A DNA stretch of 64,000 nucleotides from positions 62,001 to 126,000 of the forward strand of contig NZ_SRUU01000017.1 of assembly GCF_004791585.1 (NCBI RefSeq), read 5' to 3'. Source of the DNA: Mesorhizobium sp. M1C.F.Ca.ET.210.01.1.1 (GTDB taxonomy: Bacteria; Pseudomonadota; Alphaproteobacteria; Rhizobiales; Rhizobiaceae). Shown in pieces: positions 25,034 through 33,532 of this stretch (position 1 is its first letter; every line of letters begins with the position of its first letter). Under the pieces are notes generated by a model. The model was not told the DNA's origin. It searched no databases and saw only the letters and a program-made list of their open reading frames with translations. A program made the position numbers and the translations under genes.

Positions 25034-25498
25034 TCAGAGCGCTTTGAACTCTTGCATATGCCAGCCACCCGCACCAGCCATGCAAAGCTCGCCCTTGTAC
25101 AAGGCGACGCCGTCGAAGCTCTCGCGCGTGGCGGAGAAGCGGCGGCAGTTGAGGCCGCCATCCTTGAGCTCCATCAGCTCGGTGATCGCACCGCGCGAGC
25201 CGGTGCCGGCATTGGCCCATGGCACGGGCTGGCCGCCGAGCTCCCGGATATCGGCGGACGAGACTGCGTTGCCGATGGTGGTCTGGTCCGAATCGGTGTC
25301 GCTGCCCGCCGGCTGGGCGGGCGAGGAAGGCATGCTGGAGGTGACGATCGAGCGGTCGACCTCCGCCTTATCGAGGCTGAAGCCGCCGGCGCCACAGGCG
25401 GCAAGCGGGAGCGCCAATATCAGCAGCGCAGCCTTGGCGCTGGCCGAAGCGATAACGCCCCGTTGCCCGCTGTCAAAAGCTTGCGCAATACGCGACAA
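25034..25498 (-). CDS. RT0821/Lpp0805-like surface lipoprotein
   Basis: A protein of about 154 residues with a lipobox (ILALPLAACGAGG), so probably a lipoprotein anchored after cleavage before Cys. The C-terminal part (NCRRFSATRESFDGVALYKGELCMAGAGGWHM) has the two-cysteine pattern of the RT0821/Lpp0805 surface family. I chose the TTG at 25498 because GGGAGGAG sits eight bases upstream and the signal peptide starts there. The longer ATG frame would run antisense through pdxH. It is divergent from pdxH with only 40 bp between the starts. Confidence 0.75.
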   Translation of the reverse strand: MSRIAQAFDSGQRGVIASASAKAALLILALPLAACGAGGFSLDKAEVDRSIVTSSMPSSPAQPAGSDTDSDQTTIGNAVSSADIRELGGQPVPWANAGTGSRGAITELMELKDGGLNCRRFSATRESFDGVALYKGELCMAGAGGWHMQEFKAL

Positions 25499-25538
25499 TC
25501 GGCGAACTCCTCCCGCAGTGTTAAAAATTTGGAAAACT

Positions 25539-26156
25539 ATGAACGAAACCGAGTTAACAAGCAGTGACTTCACCGAGGCAGCGGAGCCGTTCAGGCTGTT
25601 TGCCGCATGGCTGGAGGACGCCACCAAGAGCGAGCCCAACGACCCCAACGGCGTGGCGCTGGCAACCGTCGATGCCGACGGCATGCCGGATGTGCGGATG
25701 GTGCTGCTCAAGGGATTCGACGAAAAGGGGTTTGTCTTCTACACGAATTTCGAGAGCGCCAAGGGCCGCGAGATTCTTGGCAGCATGAAGGCAGCGATGT
25801 GCTTCCACTGGAAATCGCTGCGCCGCCAGGTTCGCGTGCGCGGGCCGGTGGAGATCGTCAGCGACGCCGAGGCCGATGCCTACTACGCGACGCGGCCGCG
25901 CGGCAGCCGCATCGGCGCCTGGGCCTCGAAACAGTCGCGGCCGCTCGAAAGCCGCTTCGCGCTGGAGAAGGCGGTGGCCGAATACACGGCGCGCTACGCG
26001 ATCGGCGAGATTCCGCGGCCGAAGCACTGGTCCGGCTTCCGCATCCTGCCGCAGACGATCGAGTTCTGGCACGACCGTCCCTTCCGGCTGCATGACCGCG
26101 TCGTCTTTTCGCGCAACGTCAAAGGCGGCTGGGACAAGACGCGGCTGTACCCCTAG
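25539..26156 (+). CDS. pdxH: Pyridoxamine 5'-phosphate oxidase
   Basis: PdxH oxidises pyridoxamine- or pyridoxine-5'-phosphate to pyridoxal-5'-phosphate with FMN. The 205-residue protein has the FMN-binding DVRMVLLKGFDEKGFVFYTNF block, SKQSRPLESR, and the C-terminal signature ending WDKTRLYP that binds PLP. The ATG at 25539 matches the usual family length. The longer frame from 24960 overlaps the lipoprotein gene antisense and was rejected. A family A repeat follows. Confidence 0.96.
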   Translation: MNETELTSSDFTEAAEPFRLFAAWLEDATKSEPNDPNGVALATVDADGMPDVRMVLLKGFDEKGFVFYTNFESAKGREILGSMKAAMCFHWKSLRRQVRVRGPVEIVSDAEADAYYATRPRGSRIGAWASKQSRPLESRFALEKAVAEYTARYAIGEIPRPKHWSGFRILPQTIEFWHDRPFRLHDRVVFSRNVKGGWDKTRLYP

Positions 26157-26203
26157 AGCGGTTCAGCGATAATCGCCGAACCCCTCTAAGTATTTGTCTT
26201 TAC

Positions 26204-26247
26204 GCAATTCCGGACGGAAAACCGTCACACACTTTTCCTCGAATTGC
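26204..26247 (+). repeat. Palindromic intergenic repeat, family A copy 3
   Basis: The core reads gcaattccggacggaaaa with the right arm ttttcctcgaattgc. The preceding block from about 26155 (gagcggttcagcg...cgaacccctct) forms a further inverted pair, as in copy 2. Its right border supplies the stop codon of the next leftward gene (TAG read from 26251-26249). Confidence 0.85.
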
Positions 26248-26248
26248 T

Positions 26249-26818
26249 CTAATCCTTTTCCAGCTGGAACAGCAGGAAATGCGGCCGTTCGCTGGCGACG
26301 CCGACGGCCGGGCGTATTGATTTGGTGGCCTCCTTCGGCACCAGAAACGTCTCACGCAGGTTGACTGCGTCGCCGCTCTTGGCGCCGGAGAAGATCGCCG
26401 ACGTGCAGCTCTGCACGTTGTCCGTGGTGTTCAGCGACGCGACGGAAGTCGGCGACCAGCGCCGTCCGTCCTTGTCGATCAGCATCACCTTGCAACCGAG
26501 CCATCGGTTCTGCAGATCGGGATCGCCAATCTTCACCGAGAAGTCGGCCAGCACCGGCACGGCATCCGGCGGCAGGTTCGACATGCCGAAGGCGCCGCGC
26601 AGATCCGTCAGCTTCCAGTCACTGCCGCCGAAACGGACGCTTTGGCCCCAGGCAACGCGGCGCGGGAAGAGGTCGTTGTCGCCAAGCATCGCCTTGACGC
26701 TGTCATAGGCCTCAACGGCAAGGCTCAGCGGGACGAGCAGAACCAGCGACCAAAGGCTGCGGCGGCGCCATTTCCGCTCGCTCGTGCCGCTATTGCCATC
26801 CAGAAGCTGCGCCGTCAT
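26249..26818 (-). CDS. Membrane-anchored protein of unknown function (operon gene 4)
   Basis: I recognise no family for this 189-residue protein. A basic N-terminus (ERKWRRR) precedes one hydrophobic segment (SLWSLVLLVPLSLAVEA, about residues 21-37), so it is probably anchored with the rest outside the cytoplasm. The outer domain is beta-rich, with two cysteines (RWLGCKVMLIDKDGRRW, NVQSCTSAIF) that could form a disulfide, and ends RPHFLLFQLEKD. Its general plan resembles the two genes upstream: a solvent-exposed beta domain of the DUF4352/telokin-like kind by eye only. It starts 10 bp after the preceding gene. The stop codon falls at the edge of a family A repeat. Confidence 0.65.
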   Translation of the reverse strand: MTAQLLDGNSGTSERKWRRRSLWSLVLLVPLSLAVEAYDSVKAMLGDNDLFPRRVAWGQSVRFGGSDWKLTDLRGAFGMSNLPPDAVPVLADFSVKIGDPDLQNRWLGCKVMLIDKDGRRWSPTSVASLNTTDNVQSCTSAIFSGAKSGDAVNLRETFLVPKEATKSIRPAVGVASERPHFLLFQLEKD

Positions 26819-26828
26819 TCGATACCCC

Positions 26829-27407
26829 TCAGATCGGCTGCGTCATATCGAGCGTGTCGACCGTTCCGGGCGGCAAGCCGTCGGGTCCGATGGCGACCGG
26901 CCCGAGCGATATTTCGGCTTGCGAGTCGAGCGCGGACATCAGCTTTTCCGAAACCAGCAAGGTGGCATCGCTGACCTCGTCGGCCCGCAACTCGAAGATC
27001 AGCCTCGCCTTCTTCGGCAGGCCGGGGTCGACGGCCACGGGAAGCAGGCCATCGGCGAAGGACAGCCGCTCGGTCTGGTCATAGGTGAGGCCGGTCCTTC
27101 CCCGCCAGGACGCGACCGCCACCGTCGTCGATTGCGCCCGCGCCGCAAACTCCACCGTGACAACGGCCCAGATACCGCCGGTGGTCAGAACCTTGCTGTC
27201 ACCGAACCTGTCGACTTTCAGGTTGCGGGCGAATTCCACCGTTTCGGCACGGACCTCGAAGCCGCGCCCGACGACGGTGTCGCCCAGATTGCCGCGGGCG
27301 GGAATCGGCCCGATGAGGTCGCCATAACGCGGCTTCGACGCCTGCAGCCCATAGCAAAGCGACACCGCGGCGAGCAGCAGGACAATGTTGGCGAGTTTGC
27401 GCATCAT
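26829..27407 (-). CDS. Membrane-anchored beta-rich protein of unknown function (operon gene 3)
   Basis: The 192-residue protein has an N-terminal hydrophobic segment (LANIVLLLAAVSLCYGL, residues 5-21), then a domain with strands such as GIWAVVTVEFAARAQSTTVAVASW and ARLIFELRADEV. This pattern, a strand with alternating hydrophobics followed by a polar loop and a short closing strand, looks like DUF4352-type Ig-like domains, but I cannot confirm that without profile search. The ATG overlaps the previous stop by 4 bp (27404-27407), so the genes are translationally coupled. Confidence 0.65.
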   Translation of the reverse strand: MMRKLANIVLLLAAVSLCYGLQASKPRYGDLIGPIPARGNLGDTVVGRGFEVRAETVEFARNLKVDRFGDSKVLTTGGIWAVVTVEFAARAQSTTVAVASWRGRTGLTYDQTERLSFADGLLPVAVDPGLPKKARLIFELRADEVSDATLLVSEKLMSALDSQAEISLGPVAIGPDGLPPGTVDTLDMTQPI

Positions 27408-27997
27408 GGCTGGATATCCGCGGTATCGGGCCCTCTGCCAACGGGCAGAGTCAGCCTGCCGACCGGCGCCGGATTGAACCAGCCGGGCAGGCCGTAGAGA
27501 TTGTCGCGCTGCTTGTAGGTCTTGCGGACGACCGTCAGCTCGAGCTTGGCGGGCAAGGTCGCTCCGTCAGGCAACTGCCAGATGTAGGCCATCTTCTCCG
27601 GCATGCCTGGGTGCAGTTCCGGCGACAGCGTGGAATCGCGCGTCAGCGCGATGAAGGGTTTCGTCGCCGGATCGATCGTCGCCTGGTTCGCCTGCAGGAC
27701 ATCGAAATAGTCCTTTGTCGATTTTGCCGTGCGGTTGGTCATTTCGAGCTCGACGACGAGCGCTTTCGCACCAGGCTTCAGCGGTACTCCGTAGAGGTTC
27801 TCGCCGTCGGCGGAATAGGCCTTGAGCGGCCTCAGCAGCCATTGGCCCGTTTCGATCCGGCTGGCCGGCGCCAGAACTGGCATCGGCTCGTGCCTTGCGC
27901 CGAAGGCGCCCATGACGCCGGCGGCCGCAATCGCCGCCGCGGTGCCAATGCCGGCCACCAGCCAGGCTTTCAGGCGGGAACCGGCATTCTCAAGCAT
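27404..27997 (-). CDS. Membrane-anchored beta-rich protein of unknown function (operon gene 2)
   Basis: A 197-residue protein with one hydrophobic segment (AWLVAGIGTAAAIAAAGVMGAF, about residues 11-32) and an external domain. The domain contains ALVVELEMTNRTAKSTKDYF, LTRDSTLSPELHPGMPEKMAYIWQLP and AKLELTVVRKTYKQRD. The central arrangement (a strand with E-M-T-N, a ligand-like loop, then P-G-MPEK as a turn before Y-I-W-Q-L) is close to the DUF4352 pattern by eye. I chose the ATG at 27997, which overlaps the end of the large membrane gene by 8 bp; the longer frame is antisense-like and Arg/Ser-rich. Confidence 0.65.
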   Translation of the reverse strand: MLENAGSRLKAWLVAGIGTAAAIAAAGVMGAFGARHEPMPVLAPASRIETGQWLLRPLKAYSADGENLYGVPLKPGAKALVVELEMTNRTAKSTKDYFDVLQANQATIDPATKPFIALTRDSTLSPELHPGMPEKMAYIWQLPDGATLPAKLELTVVRKTYKQRDNLYGLPGWFNPAPVGRLTLPVGRGPDTADIQP

Positions 27998-29315
27998 TCT
28001 GGGGCACCACTTCCGCTCCGCCCGGTGAGCCGGCCAGCCGGGCATCTTCAGAGGTCCGGCGCTTCGGCAGCGCGAAGGCCGTCTCGAGGATCGCGGCGAG
28101 GAAACAGATCCGAACCGGCTCGACAAGAATGCCGGTCGAGGAGTCCTGGAACGGGCTGCCAAAGAGCAGCGAGACGCCTTGGGAAAGCACCTGCCAAGTA
28201 TCGAGCCCATGCGGGCCGATGAGGCGTGTCATGCCGAGCCACGCCCAGGCCGCCAGCCAGTCGATCAGGCGATAGCCGACGATCAGCGTGACGATGAGCA
28301 CCAAGCCCGAGCTCAACGTGATGCGCACGCCATTGGCGATCGGCAAGTAGCGCGAGCGGTAGCCCGAGATGAAGTGCTCGACGAAGTCGCGCAGGAATCT
28401 CGGAATGGCTCGATAGCGCTCGCCGACACGTTCGACCCGCCGGTGCATACGCATCAGTTCCTTGTCGTCGCGCACGTCGTAGCCGTAGATGAGAGCGGCG
28501 AGGACCAGCCAGATCACCGGCAGCAGCATGTAGAAGAACAGGTTGACCAGCCTGGTCGTGGTATCGATTGAGGTGACCTCGACGGGAACCATCGGATCGG
28601 CAAAGGCGCTGGCGATGGGATTGGCGACCCCTTCGGCGGCGGCCTGCAGGATGGAAAAGATGCTGCGGCTCATGATCCAGGCGACGGCCTCGTCCTTCCA
28701 GCGCGAGATCACGTAGAGACCGATGAATATCCAGTTGGTCTCGCAGATGACCACGACGATCTGCCAGAAGGAGCGCGAGCCGCCGCGCTTCTGCATCGTG
28801 GTGGCAAAGCGCCTTATCAGCCAGGAGATGACGACAGACAGGATCAGCCAGCGCGAATCCAGCACGTCGAGCACATTGCCGGCGCCCTCGCCGAAGGGCG
28901 CCATGTCGAGCGTGACGCGCGAATATTGCCGCACCGTGTCGCCGAGAAAACCCCAGGCGGCGTAGTAGGCGAAGAAGGGCAGCAGCGCGACAGTGACCAT
29001 GCGCGCCAGCCGCCCGCCGCCTGAACCCGGCTCGGCTTCGCTTTCGCCTTGAGCCGCCTGCTGCGCGGCCCGCACTGACGGCAAGGCAGGCAGCAGGGTC
29101 TGGAACATGGCGACGGTGACGACGAGCTGGGTCAAGGCAACCAGCGTCAGCAGGGCCAGGCCCGCCATGTGGTTGAGGAAGGCAGCTCGCGCGGCGACCT
29201 GCATGAACAGATCGCCGAACACGATGCCCAAAAGCACCATGGCGATGAGTTGCGGCCAGAAGCGCCACCAGAGTTTCAGGGTCAGCGCCAGTGGCTTTGC
29301 GGCGTCGGCAAGCAT
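27990..29315 (-). CDS. Polytopic membrane protein of unknown function (operon gene 1)
   Basis: This 441-residue protein has about eight hydrophobic segments (near 18-37, 47-75, 105-124, 152-168, 186-203, 255-278, 333-355, 395-415). I recognise no transporter or enzyme motif: no Walker box and no channel filter. A charged loop DVRDDKELMRMHRRVERVGERYR near residues 280-302 may be cytosolic. It heads a tight operon with three single-pass proteins, suggesting a membrane complex in which the small proteins form the outer face. What it senses, moves or modifies is unknown. Confidence 0.7.
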   Translation of the reverse strand: MLADAAKPLALTLKLWWRFWPQLIAMVLLGIVFGDLFMQVAARAAFLNHMAGLALLTLVALTQLVVTVAMFQTLLPALPSVRAAQQAAQGESEAEPGSGGGRLARMVTVALLPFFAYYAAWGFLGDTVRQYSRVTLDMAPFGEGAGNVLDVLDSRWLILSVVISWLIRRFATTMQKRGGSRSFWQIVVVICETNWIFIGLYVISRWKDEAVAWIMSRSIFSILQAAAEGVANPIASAFADPMVPVEVTSIDTTTRLVNLFFYMLLPVIWLVLAALIYGYDVRDDKELMRMHRRVERVGERYRAIPRFLRDFVEHFISGYRSRYLPIANGVRITLSSGLVLIVTLIVGYRLIDWLAAWAWLGMTRLIGPHGLDTWQVLSQGVSLLFGSPFQDSSTGILVEPVRICFLAAILETAFALPKRRTSEDARLAGSPGGAEVVPQNA

Positions 29316-29568
29316 GTCGAGGTATTCAGTCGATCAGCGAACGCCCTCCGATGCCCCGGCGGGTCGCGTAGCGATGGCGGCGTCTCGGCTCATGTCCTCT
29401 CCACTTTCACGAGCCCCCCGCACGCGTCGACGAGAGATAGTGCAGACCGGATCGCTTTGATACCCCTGCACCAACCTTTAGGTGAAATTGGACGGACAGT
29501 TCGCCTTACGCCAGGAGCCATTTCCGGCCATATTGATGCAAGCACCTCAAGCCTGGCGAGGGTTCGGC

Positions 29569-30201
29569 ATGGCAATCTTCCTGGCATTCCTCGGCGTCGC
29601 GCTCGTGGTGATCGTCACGCCCGGGCCCGATACCGCGATCACCATCCGCAACACCTTGCTGGGCGGCCGCCCGGCGGGAATCCTGACCGCGCTCGGTGTC
29701 GGTTGCGGCTTGACGATCTGGGCGCTGGCGACGAGCATCGGCCTCGTCGCGCTTTTGACGGCGTCCGAACCGCTCTTCCTCGCCGTCAAATATGCCGGCG
29801 CCGCCTATCTGATCTATCTCGGCATGCAGGCGCTGCGCGAGGCGATCCGGCCGGTGCACATCCACCATGTGCAGGCGCCGGCCCTGCCTCATAGACGACT
29901 GGCACCGATCGCCGCTTTCCGGCAAGGCTTCATCAGCGATCTCGGCAATCCGAAGATAGCGGTGTTTTTCCCCAGCCTGCTGCCGCAATTCGTGCCGGCC
30001 GGACAACCGTCTTTTCTGTCGCTGCTCCTGCTCGGCGTCGTCTTCGCGCTGATCACCTTCACATGGCTGACCATCTACGCGACCGTCGTGGCCAAGGCCG
30101 GCGACTGGCTGCGACGGCCGAATGTGCGCCGGATCGTCGAAGCGGTCAGCGGCACGCTACTGATCGGCCTTGGCATCCGCATCGCGGCCGAGCAGCGATA
30201 G
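29569..30201 (+). CDS. LysE/RhtB-family amino-acid exporter
   Basis: A 210-residue protein with six predicted membrane helices. It has the family opening FLGVALVVIVTPGPDTAITIRNTLLGGRPAG, then KYAGAAYLIYLGMQALR and a middle hydrophilic loop leading to FRQGFISDLGNPKIAVFF. Members export basic or neutral amino acids or homoserine-like compounds; the substrate is not readable. I took the ATG at 29569, which gives the standard length; the longer frame from 29482 is atypical. It stands alone, convergent with the enoyl-CoA hydratase gene. Confidence 0.9.
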   Translation: MAIFLAFLGVALVVIVTPGPDTAITIRNTLLGGRPAGILTALGVGCGLTIWALATSIGLVALLTASEPLFLAVKYAGAAYLIYLGMQALREAIRPVHIHHVQAPALPHRRLAPIAAFRQGFISDLGNPKIAVFFPSLLPQFVPAGQPSFLSLLLLGVVFALITFTWLTIYATVVAKAGDWLRRPNVRRIVEAVSGTLLIGLGIRIAAEQR

Positions 30202-30206
30202 CTCGG

Positions 30207-30962
30207 TCAGCTCGCCTTCTTGCGCGTCATGAAAGCGGTGAGCGCGGCGCGCGCCTCGTCGGACTTCAGCCGCTCGTGGAAATGCTCGCTTTCCACCTTG
30301 ATGCGAGCGATGAGATCTTCACGCGGGCCGCGCATCAGGTCGCGGGCGATCCTCAGCGCCTGCGGCGGCTTGGCGGCGATATCATCGGCAGCGGCGAGCA
30401 CCGCACCTTCCAGCGCGTCTCCCGCGACCACCTCATAAATCAGCCCGGCGGACTTGGCGCGCTCGGCGGAGAAACCTTCGCCGAGGCCCAGTAGCGCAAA
30501 GGCGCCCTGCCGGCCGAGGACCTGCGGCGCAAGCAGGCTCGAGCCGGCCTCCGGCACGAGGCCGAGGTCGACGAAGGGGGTGCGGAAGAGCGTGCGCGGC
30601 GTGGCGAAAGTCAGGTCGCAATGCAGGTTGAGCGTGGTGCCGATGCCGACCGCGATGCCGTCGACACCCGACACCATCGGCTTTTCAGTCTTGGCCAGCG
30701 CCATCAGGAAATCCCAGACCTCGTTGCCGCCCTCGCCGCCCGTGGCGATGACCAGGAAGTCGGCAAGATCGTTGCCGGAAGAAAAGGCGCCGGGCACGCC
30801 GAGGAAGACGTGGACGCGAACCGCCGGATCGGCGTCGCCCTCGATAAGAGCGGCCGACATTTTCGCGTACATGGCGCGCGTCAGCGCGTTCTTCTTGTCC
30901 GGCCGGTTCATGCGTATGATCTGTACGGCGCCCCGGCGCTCGATGAGGACATGGTCGGTCAC
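30207..30962 (-). CDS. Enoyl-CoA hydratase/isomerase family protein
   Basis: The 251-residue crotonase-fold protein has MNRPDKKNALTRAMY, the oxyanion-hole segment GVPGAFSSGNDLADF, and GIAVGIGTTLNLHCDLTFATPRTLFRTPFVDLGLVPEAG as the second half of the active site. Residues LGLVPEAGSS match hydratases of the PaaG/EchA type that act on fatty or aromatic acyl-CoA. It lies 25 bp downstream of an acyl-CoA dehydrogenase gene, so the two probably carry out successive oxidation and hydration steps. Confidence 0.9.
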   Translation of the reverse strand: MTDHVLIERRGAVQIIRMNRPDKKNALTRAMYAKMSAALIEGDADPAVRVHVFLGVPGAFSSGNDLADFLVIATGGEGGNEVWDFLMALAKTEKPMVSGVDGIAVGIGTTLNLHCDLTFATPRTLFRTPFVDLGLVPEAGSSLLAPQVLGRQGAFALLGLGEGFSAERAKSAGLIYEVVAGDALEGAVLAAADDIAAKPPQALRIARDLMRGPREDLIARIKVESEHFHERLKSDEARAALTAFMTRKKAS

Positions 30963-30987
30963 GGTCGGTTCCTTCGAATATCAGGGG

Positions 30988-32757
30988 TCAAGCGGATATC
31001 AGCGCCTTGCCGGCGGCGGCGAGGCTCTCGGCGCCGTCGATGACGCGCTCCTTCAAGGCGCGCGTCTCGCCAAGCAGGTTTTCGGCAAAGAAGCGGCAGA
31101 GCGCGATGCGGCTGCGCTCAACGAGCCCGCCCTGCGCCAGATAGGCGCCGCCGGCGGCGAGCGAGATCAAGCGCAGATAGGGCGTGGCGCCGGCCATGGC
31201 GGCGTCGGCTTTGCCGTCGGCCATGAGCTGTTGCAAAAAGCGCGTCGCCTCGTCGAGATCGGCAAGCGCCCGGTCGAGATTGTCGGCGGTGCGGCCGAAG
31301 CCCTCGATATTCGAAGTGCGAACCGCATCGGCCGTCGCTTTCAGCTCGCCGATGTAGCGATGCACATGCTCGCCGCCGGCGAGCGGCAGTTTGCGCGAGA
31401 CGAGGTCGATCGCCTGGATGCCGTTGGTGCCTTCATAGATCGGCGCGATGCGAGCATCTCGATAAAGCGCTGCAGCACCCGTCTCCTCGACGAAACCCAT
31501 GCCGCCATGCACCTGGACGCCCAGCGAGGCGACTTCGACGCCGACGTCGGTCGAAAAGGCCTTTGCCAAGGGCGTCAGCAAGTTGGCACGGTCGCGCCAA
31601 GTGGCGGCGGCCTCGCCCTTTGCGACGCGGGCGCGGTCGATGGCATGCGCGCAGGAATAGCTGATGGCGCGCGCGATCTGGGTCAGCGCCCGCATGGTGA
31701 GAAGATTGCGCTGCACGTCCGGGTGATGGACGATCGGCGCCATGCCGGAGCCGGCATAGTCCGAGGCCTTGCCCTGGCGGCGCTCATTGGCATAGGCGAT
31801 CGCCTTTTGCGTCGCGGTCTCGGCCACCGCCACGCCCTGCATGCCGACGGCAAGGCGGGCGTTGTTCATCATGGTGAACATGCAGGCCAGCCCCTTGTTC
31901 TCCTCGCCGATCAGCCAGCCGATGGCGCCGGGCGTCTCGCCTGAAAAACCGTCGCCGTAGATCATGGTGCAGGTCGGCGAGGCATGGATGCCGAGCTTGT
32001 GCTCGAGGCCGGAACAGAAGACGTCGTTGCGGGCGCCGAGCGAGCCGTCGTCATTGACCAGGAATTTCGGCACCAGGAACAGCGAGATGCCGCGCGTGCC
32101 GGCCGGCGCGTCGGGAAGCCTGGCCAGCACCAGATGCACGATGTTGTCGGTGAAATCGTGCTCGCCATAGGTGATGAAAATCTTCTGGCCGAAGATGCGG
32201 TAGGTGCCGTCGCCGGCAGGCTCGGCACGGGTGCGCAAGGCCGCGAGGTCGGAGCCGGCCTGCGGCTCGGTCAGGTTCATCGTGCCCATCCAGTCGCCGG
32301 AGACGAGCTTCACCAGATACTTTTCCTTCAGCGCCTCGGAGGCGTGCTTGTCGAGGGCTTCCACCGCGCCCATGGTCAGCGTCGGGCCGATGCCGAAGGC
32401 CATGGCGGCGGAATTCCACATTTCGAGCGCGGCGACGGCAAGCATGGTGGGCAGGCCCTGGCCGCCGAACTCCTCCGGTCCCGACAGCGCGTTCCAGCCG
32501 CCGTCGATCCAGCGGCGGTAAAGCTCCTTCCAGCCGGGCGGCATGGTGACGGCCGCGTCCTTCAAGACCGCGCCATGCTCGTCGCCGATCTTATAGAGCG
32601 GCGCCACCTCCTCGCTGGCAAAGCGGCCGGCCTCGGCAAGTATCGCGTCGACCAGGTCTTCGCCGAGATCGCCGAAGGTGCCGGAATCCAGCGCCGGCTT
32701 CAGGCCGGCAACGTGCTTCAGCGTGAAAGCGATGTCCTCGACCGGTGCGCGGTACAT
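30988..32757 (-). CDS. Acyl-CoA dehydrogenase with extended C-terminal domain
   Basis: This flavoenzyme oxidises acyl-CoA to enoyl-CoA and passes electrons to ETF. The 589-residue protein is longer than the classical 380-residue enzymes and carries the C-terminal extension seen in DmdC and FadE-like bacterial enzymes. The middle holds MNLTEPQAGSDLAALRTRA and the FAD segment FITYGEHDFTDN; the catalytic region YRDARIAPIYEGTNGIQAIDL is clear near residue 430. I used the ATG at 32757 (MYRAPVEDIAFTL); the upstream frame is Arg-rich. It is upstream of and presumably co-transcribed with the enoyl-CoA hydratase gene. Confidence 0.92.
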   Translation of the reverse strand: MYRAPVEDIAFTLKHVAGLKPALDSGTFGDLGEDLVDAILAEAGRFASEEVAPLYKIGDEHGAVLKDAAVTMPPGWKELYRRWIDGGWNALSGPEEFGGQGLPTMLAVAALEMWNSAAMAFGIGPTLTMGAVEALDKHASEALKEKYLVKLVSGDWMGTMNLTEPQAGSDLAALRTRAEPAGDGTYRIFGQKIFITYGEHDFTDNIVHLVLARLPDAPAGTRGISLFLVPKFLVNDDGSLGARNDVFCSGLEHKLGIHASPTCTMIYGDGFSGETPGAIGWLIGEENKGLACMFTMMNNARLAVGMQGVAVAETATQKAIAYANERRQGKASDYAGSGMAPIVHHPDVQRNLLTMRALTQIARAISYSCAHAIDRARVAKGEAAATWRDRANLLTPLAKAFSTDVGVEVASLGVQVHGGMGFVEETGAAALYRDARIAPIYEGTNGIQAIDLVSRKLPLAGGEHVHRYIGELKATADAVRTSNIEGFGRTADNLDRALADLDEATRFLQQLMADGKADAAMAGATPYLRLISLAAGGAYLAQGGLVERSRIALCRFFAENLLGETRALKERVIDGAESLAAAGKALISA

Positions 32758-32895
32758 TTTGCTGCTCCTCCTCCGTTCCGGCCACCGTAGTCGCGCGGCC
32801 GAAGCGAGACCATCCGCCTTTGGGTTGGTCTCGCGCCTTCTTTTTACGTAAACGTCAAATTTTGTCACGCGGATTTTGCATTCGCTGCATGATCT

Positions 32896-33075
32896 TTGTC
32901 ATCCACGGGCGAGCGGGAGTGAAGCGGACGGGTAGACCCTAGGACTATGCCGTGACCTCGCGCGAAGAATACGGCGGAGCAGAATTCTGGATCGTGGAAA
33001 CGCCTGGATGTAACGGCAGGATCCTATGGTCTGCGCCGCGTCGCTTCGCTCCTTGCTCCGCCATAGGATGACGAA
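32896..33075. repeat. Long palindromic intergenic repeat, family C copy 2
   Basis: The left arm around 32896-32952 (tttgtcatccacgggcgagc...gtagaccctaggactatgccg) pairs imperfectly with the right arm around 33018-33075 (...ggatcctatggtctgcgccg...gccataggatgacga). It is more diverged than copy 1 at 22 kb. The 32758-33218 gap of about 460 bp otherwise shows only the likely promoter area of the acyl-CoA dehydrogenase gene and of the small Cys4 gene. Confidence 0.75.
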
Positions 33076-33218
33076 ACCGCGAAGGCTTTGGCGATTTTCA
33101 AGGCTGCTCTATACCCTCAAGGCCACTGCCCCAGCCCTCAAAATTTCTACGATAAGGAATTGCATCCTGCTGATATGATCTTCATCGACTGATCGGCCAG
33201 ATTGAATCGGAACATCCC

Positions 33219-33455
33219 ATGCTTGCCAGACCTGACGCCTATCGCTGCATCGAATGCGGCCTGCCCTATCGGGCGACGGGCTTCTGGTATCACGAGGGCA
33301 AACTCGACAACGGCCCGGCCTATTGGTCGGATCGCGGCATATTGTGCTCGCCGCAATGCTCGCTGACGCATCACAAGAAGCGCGCGGCCGAAGGCACGCT
33401 GCCGCAGGAGCCGGCACCCGATCCGTTCGCGGTCCAGTCGTTGTTTCGGCGCTGA
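33219..33455 (+). CDS. Small Cys4 (zinc-knuckle-like) protein of unknown function
   Basis: A 78-residue protein with CIECG near residue 10 and CSPQC near residue 43, separated by a YRATGFWYHEGKLDNG segment, so a four-cysteine zinc site is likely. I do not recognise a named family. It ends with a proline-rich and basic segment (KKRAAEGTLPQEPAPDPF). The ATG at 33219 follows a region with no strong ribosome site (tcggaacatccc). The composition is ordered and the two Cys pairs are unlikely by chance, so I consider it a genuine gene. Confidence 0.6.
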   Translation: MLARPDAYRCIECGLPYRATGFWYHEGKLDNGPAYWSDRGILCSPQCSLTHHKKRAAEGTLPQEPAPDPFAVQSLFRR

Positions 33456-33532
33456 GCGCCAAACGGCTTTGAAAGCACTTCCTTAACCATAGCGGTTCAG
33501 GATCATCCCCTGGTCAGTGGGGACAACCCTGA

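Noticed and set aside
24960..25538. N-terminal extension of pdxH
   Set aside because: It overlaps the surface lipoprotein gene antisense. The ATG at 25539 gives the normal PdxH length and start.
29316..29568. Longer LysE ORF from 29482
   Set aside because: The added 29 residues are atypical for LysE, whose first helix begins right at the MAIFLAFLG start at 29569.
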